From: Carpediemonas membranifera
Taxonomy: Eukaryota; Fornicata
Length of the DNA stretch: 53,688 nt
NCBI GenBank assembly: GCA_019828565.1
Contig: JAHDYR010000057.1
Location: forward strand, 1 to 53,688
Reading direction: 5' to 3'
The notes below the pieces were generated by a model. The model was given only the letters and a program-made list of their open reading frames with translations, searched no databases and was not told the DNA's origin. The translations under genes were made by a program, and so were the position numbers. Below are positions 1 through 10,008 of this stretch, piece by piece; positions within the stretch are counted from its first letter, which is position 1, and each line of letters begins with the position of its first letter.

Positions 1-292
1 TGGCGCTACCTCGTGGAAAAGGAATTCAGGCCTTGCCGAGGAAGAGGCGTAGTTATTGCGGCTCATTGTATTCTACATACCAAAAAGTGCGCATCACATG
101 TCTTTCAGTACATGTTACATGACCTACATATGATATTCATGACGAAGTTCACACGAATCATCTTTTTTCCAACATGATTATTTACATTTCGTGTGAATTG
201 CCCGGACCTAAAAAGGTCCATAAGGTCTATTTTTCAAATAACGGGCAATATGCAAATGGATCATTCAATGGAGTTTCATCCCACATTCCCCT
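1..292. other. Left edge, 3' flank of the TmcB-like gene
   Basis: No convincing gene is seen. One plus-strand frame (bases 2-52) could be the last codons of a gene lying off the left edge, ending in a short acidic tail and TAG, but it is too short to support. The stretch is AT-rich and contains a nested inverted repeat at 197-249, listed separately, just beyond the stop of the minus-strand gene that ends at 293. Confidence 0.4.
197..249. repeat. Nested hairpin in the 3' flank
   Basis: An outer 8-bp inverted repeat (ATTGCCCG at 197-204, CGGGCAAT at 242-249) encloses a 6-bp stem with a 4-nt loop (GGACCT at 204-209, AGGTCC at 214-219). It starts 43 bases past the stop of the minus-strand gene ending at 293, so it would lie in that transcript's 3' end. 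A role in 3'-end formation is only inferred. Confidence 0.4.
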
Positions 293-3200
293 CTAATCCT
301 CAGGGAACACCTCCAGCAGCTTCTCCAGCAACTTGGGCGATATGCCTTCCCTGGGAACCGACCTGAACATCAGCCCGAGCTGGCGGCGAGTGCGGCCGTT
401 CCTCACGATGGAGCGATAGAGGTGCACATAGTAGAACACGCCGAGCATCGCCACGAAGACGCCCAGGAAATAGGCCGCGTCCGTCCTTGTGCTGGTCAGT
501 TGGGTGTCGAGTCTGGCGTAGAGGTGGTCCCAGATCAGATGCAGGCCCGCGGTGACGTCGAGGTCGATGATCCTCGTCATGAGGCTCATGAGGGTGGCGT
601 CGGTGCTGCCCGAGTCGATCTCCTCCAAGTGGGTCTTGGCGGCACTCAACACAGCAGATACAGCGTTGATGACACCATGGCCACTGGCGCTGTACATGAC
701 GAAAGGGGCCTCGCACATGTCGTCAAAGAACCTGAAGCAGGCCGAGTTGTACAGCAGGTCGGTGATCTCGTCCTCATAGGCACCCTCGATCCAAGAGTCG
801 CCGCTGCCGAGCAGGCGGTTGAGACCCCTTGCCGGAATAGCGACGAATTCTGGCACGTTTCCCCAGGTATCGCTGACCGCGTCGTCGTTAATCGCGGAGC
901 TGCCAGTAAGATGGGCAACAAAGCTCGAGAGATCGTCGAGGAACGATCCGTACAGTCCTGACGCGTAAGCCGTGGTGACGGGCGATGGTCCGCCGGCCGA
1001 GACGTAGGCCAGGGAGGAAGAGATTGAGGCGAGCCCCCTGATTCTGTTGGCCGTCCGGAACTGGTAGAAGAGCGTCATCGCGGCTGTGGTGACGAGGCTC
1101 GAGCGGTAGACGACGACGGCGAGCATGGCCAGGAACACTGCCCCGAAGATGAGCATCCAGAGGCAGATCATGGGGAGCACCCGCCCGACCATGCGGAGCT
1201 GGATGAACGCACGGCGGAGACGGTGGGCGGCCGCGCCGTCTGCTTCGCGGAGTGAGAATAGCTTGCTGGAGCTGGAGGTGCCGTCGGACTCGGGCAGCAG
1301 GGCGTGGGTCCGGGCGTCCTCCTCGTTCTCCGCCTCATTGGGGAAACCGTCCCCCTCGTCCTGCAGGCTCTGCTGGGACACTGTGCCCGGCGCCCTGGAG
1401 GAGTTCAGGGGGGACTTGACACTCGCCAGTTGGAACGTGAGGGTGGTCGACCGCCGCGTCATGGCTGGGGAAAGGGCCTGATTCGGTGTGTCGAATTCAG
1501 ACTCAGCGCGGGTATTGACTATCTCCGACCGACCCCGCACAGCTCTTTTGAATGAATCAATTTCATTGACCATGGCGTCGAGGGTGGACCCTGGAATGAG
1601 GGTGAGCAGGCGGATGGCGCGCATGGAGAACTTGTTGTGGCCGACAGTTGGTCTGACATAGAGTACGAGCGTCGTGAGGAAGAAGCTGGCCTCGACGAGG
1701 ACAAACACGGCGAAGAACGTCGTCAGCTCGAGCAGTGGAAAGATCTGGGTGAATACGAAGGCGTCCCCCGCGACGGTGTTCAGGCCCTGCATGATTGGGC
1801 TCAGCATCGCCTTCTCGTAGGCCATGATCGTGTCCATATTGCCGCTGATGCAGTCTCCAGTGGCTGTTGCTGATCCTGCGTCGAGTTCTGCGGCGACACA
1901 TGCGGCGATCGACTCGCACGTGTGTACGACACTGGAGTAATACGCCATGAGGGAGACGTCCTCGGTGCCCGTCTCGACCAGGCCCTGGAACACGGGCACG
2001 GTGATGGTGGCGGAGGAGAGCAGGTCGGGGATGTTGATGATCATGTGGGTCGCGGCCTTCATGGCAGCACCGAGCATGTCGTCGTACCACGTCTCGTCGA
2101 GCTCGAGCACGCTGTAGGCATCGATGTCCTTGTACGTCTCGTACGTTGCCCCGCCATACGTGTACATCGCCTGAGGAACGTTGTCCATGGCATGCTCCTG
2201 GAACCGTGGCGCCATCTCAGCAATGGACGCCCGCCACGGCACACCGGCGTAGGATGCGGCGCCGACGATGTACTCCCCGAGATTGATACGGAGGAGGGTG
2301 AAGGTCGCGGCGACGTGCTGGACGCAGGCGCTGGCTTGGACGACACCGATGGTGAGCCAGAGGATGTTGTTGTGCAGGTATGTGAAACCGATAATGGTCA
2401 CGATGCCGGCAGCGATGAAGGCGGCGATGAGGAGGATGACAACCACCGCCCTGGAGTGGTGGATGAAGCCCGCGGACCCGTGGTCGGCCGTGTCAATGCG
2501 GGTCACCCTGACGTTGTTCTTCTCGTTCTCCCCCTCTCCTGGGGCGACCTCGAGCTCGTCAGCGACGCCGTACAGCTCCTCGCAGTACGCGGCGACAGCG
2601 GGGGACGGGTCAATAATGGAGAGGTACTGGGCATAGGACCGGATGATGCGGGGGGTCGGGTGGTTCAGGGCCCGCGTGTACAGGGCGTCGATCTGGGCAC
2701 GCAGGGCCGATATCTTCTCGACAGCGCCCATGTAGAACTTGAAGTTTGCCGTCGAGGGCTGACCGGCGTTGGCGAGGATACGGCGCCATATGTTGGCCAT
2801 CTCGTCGGCGAGGTGGCGCTGTGCTTTCATCAGCGTGTGCTGGTCTCGCTGGGCCTCGAGCCTCGTCAGGACGTTCGCATCGCTGTGCAGGGATGCCGTG
2901 TAGTTCTTGCACAGGAACCGCTCGTACTGGAAGTCGAGGCTGAACGACCGCTTCATGGTGCTGGCCGTCGAGTACAGGGCCGACTGGAGCGAGTGGCCCC
3001 GGTATGCGGCGGTGTAGATGATGTAAGTCAGGGCGAGGTATGCGCTGTGCGGCCAGCGGGAGCGTGTGATCTGGAACAGCCGCATGCCGTACGTGGTCTC
3101 CTCCTCGATGGTCTGGCGCGACTGGGCGATTAGCTCGAGGTCCTCGGGGGAGAGGCGGGTCTTGTCCAGCACGCCAGCCTCACTGATCGTGCCGACAAAC

Positions 3201-4264
3201 TCGAATATCGTCATCGGCACGCGCTTGTTGATCGCAGCGACGTCCTTTTTCGCCTTGGCGATCTTCTTGCGAGATTCCCTCAGCGCGACCTCGACCTGGT
3301 ATGGGAAGAGCAGGAAAGGCCTGGTCTCCGGCATCTGGTCAGGGCTCTCCAGGGTCATCACCTCCGCCCTGTACTTCCTCGTGGCGAGTGTGGTGAGCTT
3401 GACCGAAAGGACGGGGAGGGTCATGACGGCGGGGGTCAGCAGGAGGAGGACCAGGGCGAGCCAGGGCGTCAGGGCAGCAGTGGCAGTGGCGCAGAGGAGC
3501 CAGTTGATAGTTATGAGGATTATATTAGCCGGGGTCTTGTAATAGGGAGTAAAAACAGCGAGGAGGATGACAATAAATAAAGCTGCGCCAGACACGATGA
3601 TCCCACGGGCGAGCGTGTGGATGCCCGGGAAGCTGAACACCAGCACGCCACCCGAGAGAAAGAGTGCCATGATCGACTCGAGCCGGGCGTGCTGCCGGCC
3701 TAGGGGCAGCGTGGTCAGGTGGGAGAACTGGTAGGACAGCCACATCGTGAAGGTGGTGTGAAGCGCATGGATCAACGAGCCTACCGCGAATATGGCAGCG
3801 ATAATGAGGTCTGCAGCGTTGAGGCTGAGTCTCGATGCAATCTGGTAGTCGAGGATGAGCGAGATGGGCAGGTTTAGGACGGTCGACCGGGTCATGTAGG
3901 ACACCGTGAGGGAGCGGATCAGCCACTTGTTGGCAAGGGCGTTGGTGGATGTCATTTGCCTGATGGCGAGAAGGTGGATGGCGAGCATGCCGAATACAAG
4001 AATAAGAGTGATAGCGCACACTATGTTCATGGCAGAGGTGCTGAGCACGTCAGGGAGGGGGCCGAGACGCGTCCACGACAACCCGTACTGCCAGGAGGAG
4101 AGGGCAGGCCACTCGTACATGCTGGCGTCGGCACATATCGAGAATGCGTGGACGGCGATCAGCAAGAAGCTGATTGAGTACATCGTTCGAAGGACTGCAG
4201 ACTTGGGGGTGCTAATATAGGCGAGTTCGAAGACTGTATGAGAGGGGAATCCAAAAAACAACAC
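293..4264 (-). CDS. TmcB/TmcC-like multi-pass membrane protein
   Basis: A 1,323-residue membrane protein. The N-terminal ~300 residues hold a block of hydrophobic helices. A cytosolic-looking region follows (~300-600), whose part at ~437-575 has the pattern of the 'tiny macrocysts' TmcB/TmcC family of protists: an SLDFQ-type motif, a long amphipathic stretch, then RSYAQYL followed by an alanine/tyrosine helix. The C-terminal half has further membrane segments near residue 607, after residue ~880 and at the end, separated by large loops. Family members are large membrane proteins of amoebae, ciliates and metamonads, often linked to cell-cell or environmental sensing, with no established biochemical activity. 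No cyclase or PAS catalytic motif is visible. The first Met gives MLFFGF; a second Met 27 residues on is an alternative start. The large plus-strand open frames inside are antisense shadows. Confidence 0.7.
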   Translation of the reverse strand: MLFFGFPSHTVFELAYISTPKSAVLRTMYSISFLLIAVHAFSICADASMYEWPALSSWQYGLSWTRLGPLPDVLSTSAMNIVCAITLILVFGMLAIHLLAIRQMTSTNALANKWLIRSLTVSYMTRSTVLNLPISLILDYQIASRLSLNAADLIIAAIFAVGSLIHALHTTFTMWLSYQFSHLTTLPLGRQHARLESIMALFLSGGVLVFSFPGIHTLARGIIVSGAALFIVILLAVFTPYYKTPANIILITINWLLCATATAALTPWLALVLLLLTPAVMTLPVLSVKLTTLATRKYRAEVMTLESPDQMPETRPFLLFPYQVEVALRESRKKIAKAKKDVAAINKRVPMTIFEFVGTISEAGVLDKTRLSPEDLELIAQSRQTIEEETTYGMRLFQITRSRWPHSAYLALTYIIYTAAYRGHSLQSALYSTASTMKRSFSLDFQYERFLCKNYTASLHSDANVLTRLEAQRDQHTLMKAQRHLADEMANIWRRILANAGQPSTANFKFYMGAVEKISALRAQIDALYTRALNHPTPRIIRSYAQYLSIIDPSPAVAAYCEELYGVADELEVAPGEGENEKNNVRVTRIDTADHGSAGFIHHSRAVVVILLIAAFIAAGIVTIIGFTYLHNNILWLTIGVVQASACVQHVAATFTLLRINLGEYIVGAASYAGVPWRASIAEMAPRFQEHAMDNVPQAMYTYGGATYETYKDIDAYSVLELDETWYDDMLGAAMKAATHMIINIPDLLSSATITVPVFQGLVETGTEDVSLMAYYSSVVHTCESIAACVAAELDAGSATATGDCISGNMDTIMAYEKAMLSPIMQGLNTVAGDAFVFTQIFPLLELTTFFAVFVLVEASFFLTTLVLYVRPTVGHNKFSMRAIRLLTLIPGSTLDAMVNEIDSFKRAVRGRSEIVNTRAESEFDTPNQALSPAMTRRSTTLTFQLASVKSPLNSSRAPGTVSQQSLQDEGDGFPNEAENEEDARTHALLPESDGTSSSSKLFSLREADGAAAHRLRRAFIQLRMVGRVLPMICLWMLIFGAVFLAMLAVVVYRSSLVTTAAMTLFYQFRTANRIRGLASISSSLAYVSAGGPSPVTTAYASGLYGSFLDDLSSFVAHLTGSSAINDDAVSDTWGNVPEFVAIPARGLNRLLGSGDSWIEGAYEDEITDLLYNSACFRFFDDMCEAPFVMYSASGHGVINAVSAVLSAAKTHLEEIDSGSTDATLMSLMTRIIDLDVTAGLHLIWDHLYARLDTQLTSTRTDAAYFLGVFVAMLGVFYYVHLYRSIVRNGRTRRQLGLMFRSVPREGISPKLLEKLLEVFPED

Positions 4265-5257
4265 AAACTTGCCGCTTTGGTGCTGTGGAGAATTGTTCCG
4301 GCCTCAGCAGCATCCGTTGATGCAGAAGTGCCCGTTTGCGAGTTAACGCTGGGCGCCGTTGACATTACGGTTTAATAGCTCAAGGTTTGGGCCAGATGGA
4401 CCGACTTGGACTGGGTCGGCGATTTTTCTTTCGAATAGGATCTGTCCCACGGAAGGGCAAATCAGCGAGAGATCGCTATCTATGCCCTCTACAGGTCTGT
4501 GAAGTGGAAATCGACTCCTGTCGAAAAGCGAATCAAAATAGATTGCGAGAGCATCGGCCAAATCTCGCTGAGTATCGCCAAAAATACTGGAGTTGCCTTA
4601 CACTTTTACCGGAAATAAAATAGACTCAGCATTGCGCGTGACAGGCTCCAGACAATGAAGTGGTCGGTCCCGGAGCCAGCGAAGCGGCTTGCGACGGGCT
4701 AGGTGGACAGGCCAAGAGCAGAACGCAGCGGAAATTTCCTGCTATTGCACGTATAGCCATTGATCGGTGACCGAACGCGATCTTGCTCATGCAGCAACCT
4801 CCTGACTGACCCGAATCATTCTGTGGTCGCAGGGTGTGACTCAAACAAGCACACCAAACAGTGGCGTGTGGCGTCTTTCTGAGCTCCAAAAGGTGCAGAT
4901 ACTGATATTGTTAACTAGCGAGGCCGCACACGGCGGGGGGTGCAATGCTGCGGCAACCTCAGGGGACTTTTCCAAGAACAAGTCGAGGAAAGAAGTCCCC
5001 GGTCTGAAAAATTCGGTTGGATCTAAAAACTACCCGGAGGCAGTATTTGTGTGATCAAACACAAAAGAACATGAAACTTCACTTGAATTCGAGCTAGTCG
5101 AAGAAGACTGGTGGTGAAAGAAAAAAGAAACGTCGGAAAAAAACTCCCCCGTTCTAAGCGCGCATACCCCCCGCCTTGGTTGCCGTTGCGTGGACGCGCG
5201 TTTTGCTTGAATAAAATGGGCTGAGAAAAAAAGAGATGATGGAACTCAGTTTAGAAC
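4265..5257. other. Intergenic region, ~1 kb, no gene recognised
   Basis: Lies between the start of the TmcB-like gene and the stop of the cathepsin B gene, both on the minus strand. It is unusually long for this compact stretch. Only short unconvincing frames are present. AATAAA occurs at two places on the plus strand (near 4613 and 5211). An imperfect inverted repeat at 4962-5000 (GGGGACTTTTCC against GGAAAGAAGTCCCC) could fold. A non-coding RNA gene is possible but cannot be shown by eye. Confidence 0.35.
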
Positions 5258-6177
5258 TTAGAAGTGGCCAGCCATGGAGCCAGAGCGCTCAATACCGCAC
5301 TCGTTAACACCACGCTTGATCTTAAAGGTGCCACCGATACCCCAGTTGTTGCCCCAAGAGTTGGCGACAGTCCAGTATTCGACACCGGCCTCGACACCCC
5401 AGCCGATGATCTTGATGGCGTGGCCACCCATCTCAGCGCCGGACTTGTGCTCATAAACACCGGACTTGTAGTAGTAGAAATCACGATAGACGACAAAGGC
5501 AGCCTCGATGGGGCCGTAGTTGAAGATCTCCTCCATGATCTCGCTGGTGGTACGAAGGTGCCTGAAGTTCTTGGCCTTGTAACGAACGGGAGAGGAGCCA
5601 TCCTTGCAGTGGGAGGGGCAGGCGGGAACGTGGCCAGCACCGGACTCGTAGGGAAGGCAGGCGTCAGTGGTGATGCCGTCCCTCTCAATGTAGCGCCAGA
5701 CACGCTCCATGTTGCCGCCGTTGCAGCCGTGGTTGGTGTGGTCGCAAGAGACGAGCCACTGGGGAGAGAACTTGATAGACTTGCCGGTGGCAATGCAGTG
5801 GCGGTCAGAGGCAGACTCGGCGGCACCGAAGGCCCAGCAGGAACCGCACTGGGCCTGGTTACGGATCTCCTTCACGGTGGGGCAGGAAGCGCCCCACTTG
5901 TCGCGGGAGTCGAAGTGCTCGGGAAGGCCGTTGACGGGGGTTTCCTCCACATCGATGAAGTCGCGGTGGCGAGGAGTGGGAATGGTGCGCATAACCATGC
6001 GAGAGAGCTCCCAATCGGACTTGCCGACGAAATGGTCGTGGATACCAACCTTTGTGACACAAAACAGAATATACAAACCTCCCAAGAGGGGTTGGAGCGG
6101 CGGATCATCTCAGCCTCATGCTCCGTGAGTTGGGCGAAAGTGACAGCAATCAGCGCAAGAGCGATAATCAGCTTCAT
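5258..6177 (-). CDS. Secreted cathepsin B-like cysteine protease (one intron)
   Basis: Papain-family (C1A) endopeptidase of the cathepsin B type. Exon 1 is 6079-6177 and exon 2 is 5258-6049, joined across a 29-nt intron to give 296 residues. Exon 1 supplies the signal peptide (MKLIIALALIAVTFAQ); without splicing the signal peptide and mature enzyme are in different frames. The catalytic set is complete: oxyanion-hole Gln98, nucleophile Cys104 (QCGSCWAF), His243 (GGHAIKIIGWG) and Asn263 (ANSWGNNWG). The paired-His occluding loop of animal cathepsin B is absent, as in Giardia cathepsin B-like proteases, so endopeptidase rather than dipeptidyl-carboxypeptidase activity is expected. It probably works in a lysosome-like or secretory compartment. 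The flanking intergenic regions are long, consistent with an autonomous gene. Confidence 0.93.
6050..6078 (-). other. 29-nt spliceosomal intron of the cathepsin B gene
   Basis: Phase-0 intron beginning GTTTGT and ending TCACAAAG on the minus strand. Its removal joins the signal-peptide frame (ending SWE) to the enzyme frame (starting VGIHDH). Its length is not a multiple of three and only this GT..AG choice keeps the frame. Confidence 0.85.
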
Positions 6178-6676
6178 TCTTCGATTTTTGGTTGTGGTGG
6201 CGGGTTTCGCCCAAGTGGATATGAGAAGATCTTTGCCGATCGGCTGATTGAGTCAGCGTCGTCATGCGTATCAGTCGTTGGGGTGACTCAGTCTGGACTC
6301 CCGCGTGCTTTGAAGCACGGTTTGAGAGTTTGACCTGCCATGACCAGGTTGACCAGGTTGGACTGCGCCCAGCTGGCTTTGGAAAGAGAGCGAGAGGTGG
6401 CTTTTTCCCTGCTATTGTGGCTGGATTGGAGGTTCTGTGCGAGGGTATGGCGTTCACCCCGTCCCGGGTTCAAGGACGGCGGGTCGGGACTAAAAACGAG
6501 AGCATAGGACTGCTTTCTGGAACAAGCACGTTTCCACAGTCCCAAATCCTCTCATATCATGCTGTATCTCGAGAAATATTTTTTCATGCATGTCGTCGAC
6601 CGATGACACAAACGCAGACACGCCGGAAATGCGACATGAGACGTGAGGCAGAATCCCACAACTTAGAATCTAACTA
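6178..6676. other. Divergent intergenic region between cathepsin B and Cdc20-like genes
   Basis: About 500 bases upstream of both divergent genes, so it should contain both promoters. A short direct repeat (GACCAGGTT twice, near 6342-6360) is visible. A GGTTCAAGGAC string near 6468 recalls a tRNA T-loop, but no tRNA can be folded around it. No gene recognised. Confidence 0.4.
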
Positions 6677-7918
6677 ATGTTTCACGTAGACAAGCTCTAT
6701 GCATCCTCATTACTTCATCCAACCGAGAACGTCAAGCATTCCGCCTATGTTCCTGTCGCCGAGAGCGACACCAATAACTCACAACCTCTCACCAACACAC
6801 TCGATAACAGGCTCCTGTTCCAACACCCAGAGAAGGCAAGCAGCGACCCCATCGCTCTGTACAAGTCTGCATTGCCCACTGCCACATGCCACCCCGCCAC
6901 CTCGGCCTTCTCCAACCTCGAGCCAAGGTCACTCGGCCTAAGCTTCAGCCTCCTCGATGACTTCTACGTCAACCTTGTGGCGTGGAACTGGGAACGCCTG
7001 GTGCTCGGAGTCAATCGACGCGTCGTGCTGCTCCACCCCGGCACCGGCAACACACGCCCGCTGTACACCATGGATGCCCAGTGGGTGCACCATCGAATCA
7101 CCTCTCTGACTGTCAGCGCGGACGAGCACTTTGTAATCTTTGGTACAACCCGAGGTGGAGTTGGCTTCGTCGAGTCGCGACTCGGAAAGCTCTGCCTCAG
7201 GCATGTCATTGCCAATGTTGGTCGCATCTGCGTTCTGGCCGCCCACCCCCGCCTCCCACTCGTGGCGGCCGGGACCAAGTGCGGGTCGATATATCTGCTC
7301 AACTACCGCTCGGGCGAGATCGCAGAACTCATTGGCCACAATCAGGAGGTATGCGGTCTCCGCTGGTCGAACAACGGCACCCAGCTGGTGTCTGGCGGTA
7401 ACGATAGCACAGTCTATGTGTGGCGGCCCGACCTCGGCGACCTCTCAGCCACAGTCTGCCCATTCACCTCACTCCCGGGCCACAATGCGGCTGTGAAGAG
7501 TATCTGCTGGAATCCAGAGATGCCGCACATCCTCGCGAGTGGCGCCGGGTCCAACGACGGCTGCATCCGCATCTTCGACACCCTCACCCAGCAGTGTCTC
7601 GCCTGCATATCCACTGGATCTCAGGTGTGCGGCGTCGAGTGGGTGGACTCGACCCACCTTGCCATATCCTGCGGGTTTTCTGCTAACACTGTCAACATTT
7701 GGACCTGGAACGTTCAGACATACGCCCTGGGGCAGGAGAGCCTCATTGCCCAGCACAGGTGCAGGGCGCTCTTCCTCACAGCCAGCAGGGACGGCAAGAG
7801 ACTGGCCTCGGTGGCCCCGGATGGCCGCACATTCGTCTGGTGTCTGTCTGAGCGGAGGACAGCGAAGGACCTCGATGTTTGCGACCTCAGCGGGTTGTTT
7901 AGCAGGCTTGCAATGTGA
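6677..7918 (+). CDS. Cdc20/Cdh1-family WD40 activator of the APC/C
   Basis: A 413-residue WD40 protein of the Fizzy family, which recruits substrates to the anaphase-promoting complex. The family signature entering the propeller is clear at ~95-118 (LDDFYVNLVAWNWERLVLGV), followed by about seven WD40 blades with typical GH...W.P..ILASG..DG.I.I.D motifs. The short N-terminal arm contains DNRLLFQ and, further on, YKSAL where family members have the C-box and the residues after it; a canonical DRFIPxR C-box is not seen. The C-terminus ends LAM, lacking the Ile-Arg tail used by animal and fungal Cdc20/Cdh1 to bind the APC/C. Cdc20 and Cdh1 cannot be told apart here. A near-identical ~80-bp piece of this gene recurs at 26,322-26,437. 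Confidence 0.9.
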   Translation: MFHVDKLYASSLLHPTENVKHSAYVPVAESDTNNSQPLTNTLDNRLLFQHPEKASSDPIALYKSALPTATCHPATSAFSNLEPRSLGLSFSLLDDFYVNLVAWNWERLVLGVNRRVVLLHPGTGNTRPLYTMDAQWVHHRITSLTVSADEHFVIFGTTRGGVGFVESRLGKLCLRHVIANVGRICVLAAHPRLPLVAAGTKCGSIYLLNYRSGEIAELIGHNQEVCGLRWSNNGTQLVSGGNDSTVYVWRPDLGDLSATVCPFTSLPGHNAAVKSICWNPEMPHILASGAGSNDGCIRIFDTLTQQCLACISTGSQVCGVEWVDSTHLAISCGFSANTVNIWTWNVQTYALGQESLIAQHRCRALFLTASRDGKRLASVAPDGRTFVWCLSERRTAKDLDVCDLSGLFSRLAM

Positions 7919-8129
7919 TTATGATGCGCCCCGATGCATGTTAGAGTAGACAACCAGAGGCGAGGTGCAGTATAGTCTAGCCGGCCTCAGAGTCATAAAT
8001 TACCTCATGCGATATGATCCAGACTAGTGTTGCGGGTTGTGGCTCGCATTTATACACAGGAGATGGCTGGGAGCCACTGCACACCGTCCGTCGGTGATCG
8101 TTCTGGTGAGAGAATTCTCATGGCATGTC

Positions 8130-8372
8130 CTAATCCCGCTTCAGCTCAGTAAAGAACTTAACAGCGAAGGCAAACGCATCATCGGGCTTCTCCAGCAAAA
8201 GGATACGGTAGAAATTGTCAAAAGTCTCCTTGATCTCTGGATGAGCGAGAATGTACTCCTCGTTCTTGATCTTAACCTCAATAATTTGTTCCTGAAGCTT
8301 GAACTGCTCCATCGGCGTCAGCTTATCAGCAATAGAAGCCATAGGAGTCAGCGGTGAAGGGATTTTTGCCAT
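8130..8372 (-). CDS. RIIAD1: RIIa-domain protein, RIIAD1-like
   Basis: An 80-residue protein starting MAKIPSPL. Its C-terminal ~45 residues carry the RIIAD1 pattern: KNEEYILAHPEI, an FDNFYR helix, then LLLEKPDDAFAFAVKFF. This is a degenerate RIIa/DPY-30-like dimerisation-docking fold that in other eukaryotes binds AKAP-type amphipathic helices, often in the axoneme or radial spoke. The upstream open stretch of the same frame is hydrophobic and has no family match, so the start at 8372 is preferred. It lies 85 bases downstream of the uS3 gene on the same strand. A flagellar role is inferred from the family and from other flagellar genes in the window. Confidence 0.7.
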   Translation of the reverse strand: MAKIPSPLTPMASIADKLTPMEQFKLQEQIIEVKIKNEEYILAHPEIKETFDNFYRILLLEKPDDAFAFAVKFFTELKRD

Positions 8373-8457
8373 AAACTGCACTATGAAAATGAGTCTTGAG
8401 ACTCTGTAGTGGGACAGAAAGAAAAGATAGAGCATATAATGAAACACCTCGAAGTAT

Positions 8458-9099
8458 TTACTCCTCCTTGGGCTCAAGGACAGTCACGAGATCGGGCTGG
8501 ATGGCGTTCTTGTCGAAGCGAGAGGTGGGAAGGCAGATCTTGACCTGGATGCCGAGGACACCCTGGCGCATGTGGAGAGCGGTAGTGCAGGTGTCAACGT
8601 AGTCAATGCCGGGCTGGCCAGTGCGGAGGATGTAGCCATCGCGGTACTTCTGGGACTTCGCACGGGCAGCACGCAACTTGCCGGAGACGACGATCTCAAC
8701 ACCCTTGGCGCCAGCCTCCATGGCGGAGCGCATGACGGAGTAGGCGGCACGGCGGACGGGGAGGCCCATCTCGAGCTTGAAGCGGAGGGACTCGGCCTGA
8801 GCGGAGGCAGAGAGGCCACGCTCCATAACACGGTCGCAGAAAAGCTCAACGGCGCCATCCTTGAAGCCGTAGCGCTTCTGGATGAGGGAGGTGAGCTCAC
8901 GGAGGCGGCGGTTGTTGGTGCCGAGAACCTCACGGGTCTTGGTGGCGCGGATGACGATATCAGTCTTCATGGGGGAACGCTTGACCTCGCAGCCAGAGTA
9001 GCCCTCAGCGGCAAGCTCGCGGCGGAGGAACTCGTTGAGCTCGGCGTAGAAAAGGCCGTCGGCGACAGCCTTGTGCTTCTTGCTGATCATCTGTACCAT
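8458..9099 (-). CDS. RPS3: 40S ribosomal protein uS3
   Basis: A 213-residue ribosomal protein S3 of the small-subunit head at the mRNA entry channel. It has the N-terminal eukaryotic helix, the type-II KH domain with TREVLGTNNRRLREL, and the C-terminal domain with GAKGVEIVVSGKLRAARAKS and the RQGVLGIQVKICLP motif. Total length is somewhat shorter than animal S3 because the C-terminal tail ends soon after the core (LEPKEE). Translation is set to MVQMISKKHK at 9099; the 46 codons upstream in frame look non-coding. No intron is needed. Confidence 0.97.
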   Translation of the reverse strand: MVQMISKKHKAVADGLFYAELNEFLRRELAAEGYSGCEVKRSPMKTDIVIRATKTREVLGTNNRRLRELTSLIQKRYGFKDGAVELFCDRVMERGLSASAQAESLRFKLEMGLPVRRAAYSVMRSAMEAGAKGVEIVVSGKLRAARAKSQKYRDGYILRTGQPGIDYVDTCTTALHMRQGVLGIQVKICLPTSRFDKNAIQPDLVTVLEPKEE

Positions 9100-9433
9100 G
9101 ATGAAGCTGTGTAAGCTATATGCGCTATGAGAGCATGTGAATTGAACACAATTCAGGCCCTTGGAGACATACACGAGCGAACGAAGGGAAAAGGCTTCTT
9201 TTTGCATGAAAAAAAGATGAGCCTCTGAACGTTCCACCGGCGCTCAATAAGCGGCAGTACGGAAGTCCCGACACAAGAACGTCACATGCAGCCTCATTCT
9301 TTTTTGGCGAAGCGAACAATGCCAAATATGGGTAACCCATCAGGCTATGGGCAGATGTGGATTTTACACTGAGAAAAGCACTGCATTCTACACTGACAGG
9401 TCCGTTAACGGAGCATGCCAACTCATAAATTCC

Positions 9434-9848
9434 TCAATCCCAGAACCCGGAGTCAAACTCGGTCGCCCGGGTCGTGGTGACCTGCTCCGCAGCCTGCATC
9501 TCCTTCAGAGCGCCAAGACCGATCCTTGCCATGTTGGAAGGCGTCGGTTCCTTGAGCTCACCGATGAGCACGATGTTCTCGGCACGAACCATCAGGAAAC
9601 CGACAGCAACGTCGCAGTAGAAGGTGTTGTGCGTCTTGCGCTCAACACACTGGTCCAAAAACACGCTTCCTGAGTAAAACAGACGACAAATGCATACCGT
9701 ATTGGTCGTACGAGCGAAGAATGCCGACAATCGTGCGGCCGTCAAAAAGAACGAGGAGGACAACACGATCCAGCTGATCAACAAGTGATGCGGTTCCTGG
9801 AGCGTCGTTAACCTCGAGCGTGCGCTGGGTTTCGCGATCACGGTTCAT
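9434..9848 (-). CDS. LSM1: LSm1, decapping-associated Sm-like protein (one intron)
   Basis: Exon 1 is 9698-9848 and exon 2 is 9434-9669, spliced to 128 residues. Exon 1 encodes the Sm1 motif (LVDQLDRVVLLVLFDGRTIVGILRSYDQYG) and exon 2 the Sm2 motif (FLMVRAENIVLIGELKE). The pattern of GTASL before Sm1 and a long residue stretch after Sm2 fits LSm1, the distinguishing subunit of the cytoplasmic LSm1-7 ring that binds oligoadenylated mRNA and promotes decapping. The two halves lie in different frames without splicing. It is divergent with the GCP-like gene at 10,009. Confidence 0.88.
9670..9697 (-). other. 28-nt spliceosomal intron of LSM1
   Basis: Phase-1 intron starting GTATGC and ending TTACTCAG. 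It splits the Gly codon after YDQY. Removal restores one continuous Sm fold. Confidence 0.9.
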
Positions 9849-10008
9849 TTGCCCAAATTGCTTAGCGCACTTTTGTGCATTGACCAATTTTGGTCGTGAG
9901 TTCCAGCATTCTGACCACACACACTGACACCCATTAGGCTCAACCATCACCCTGCCCCAGATTTCACCACGTCATTTTCCTCGTGACAGTTTAACCCCGG
10001 ATCCATCT

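Noticed and set aside
1922-3133. 403-codon plus-strand open frame
   Set aside because: Antisense shadow of the TmcB-like gene; Gly/Asp/Val-rich composition from GC-rich third positions and no domain.
5264-6247. 327-codon plus-strand open frame opposite cathepsin B
   Set aside because: Antisense shadow; the opposite strand encodes a complete protease with all catalytic residues.
6440-6500. Possible tRNA T-arm (GGGTTCAAGGAC)
   Set aside because: The loop would have nine bases and no acceptor, D or anticodon arms can be built around it.
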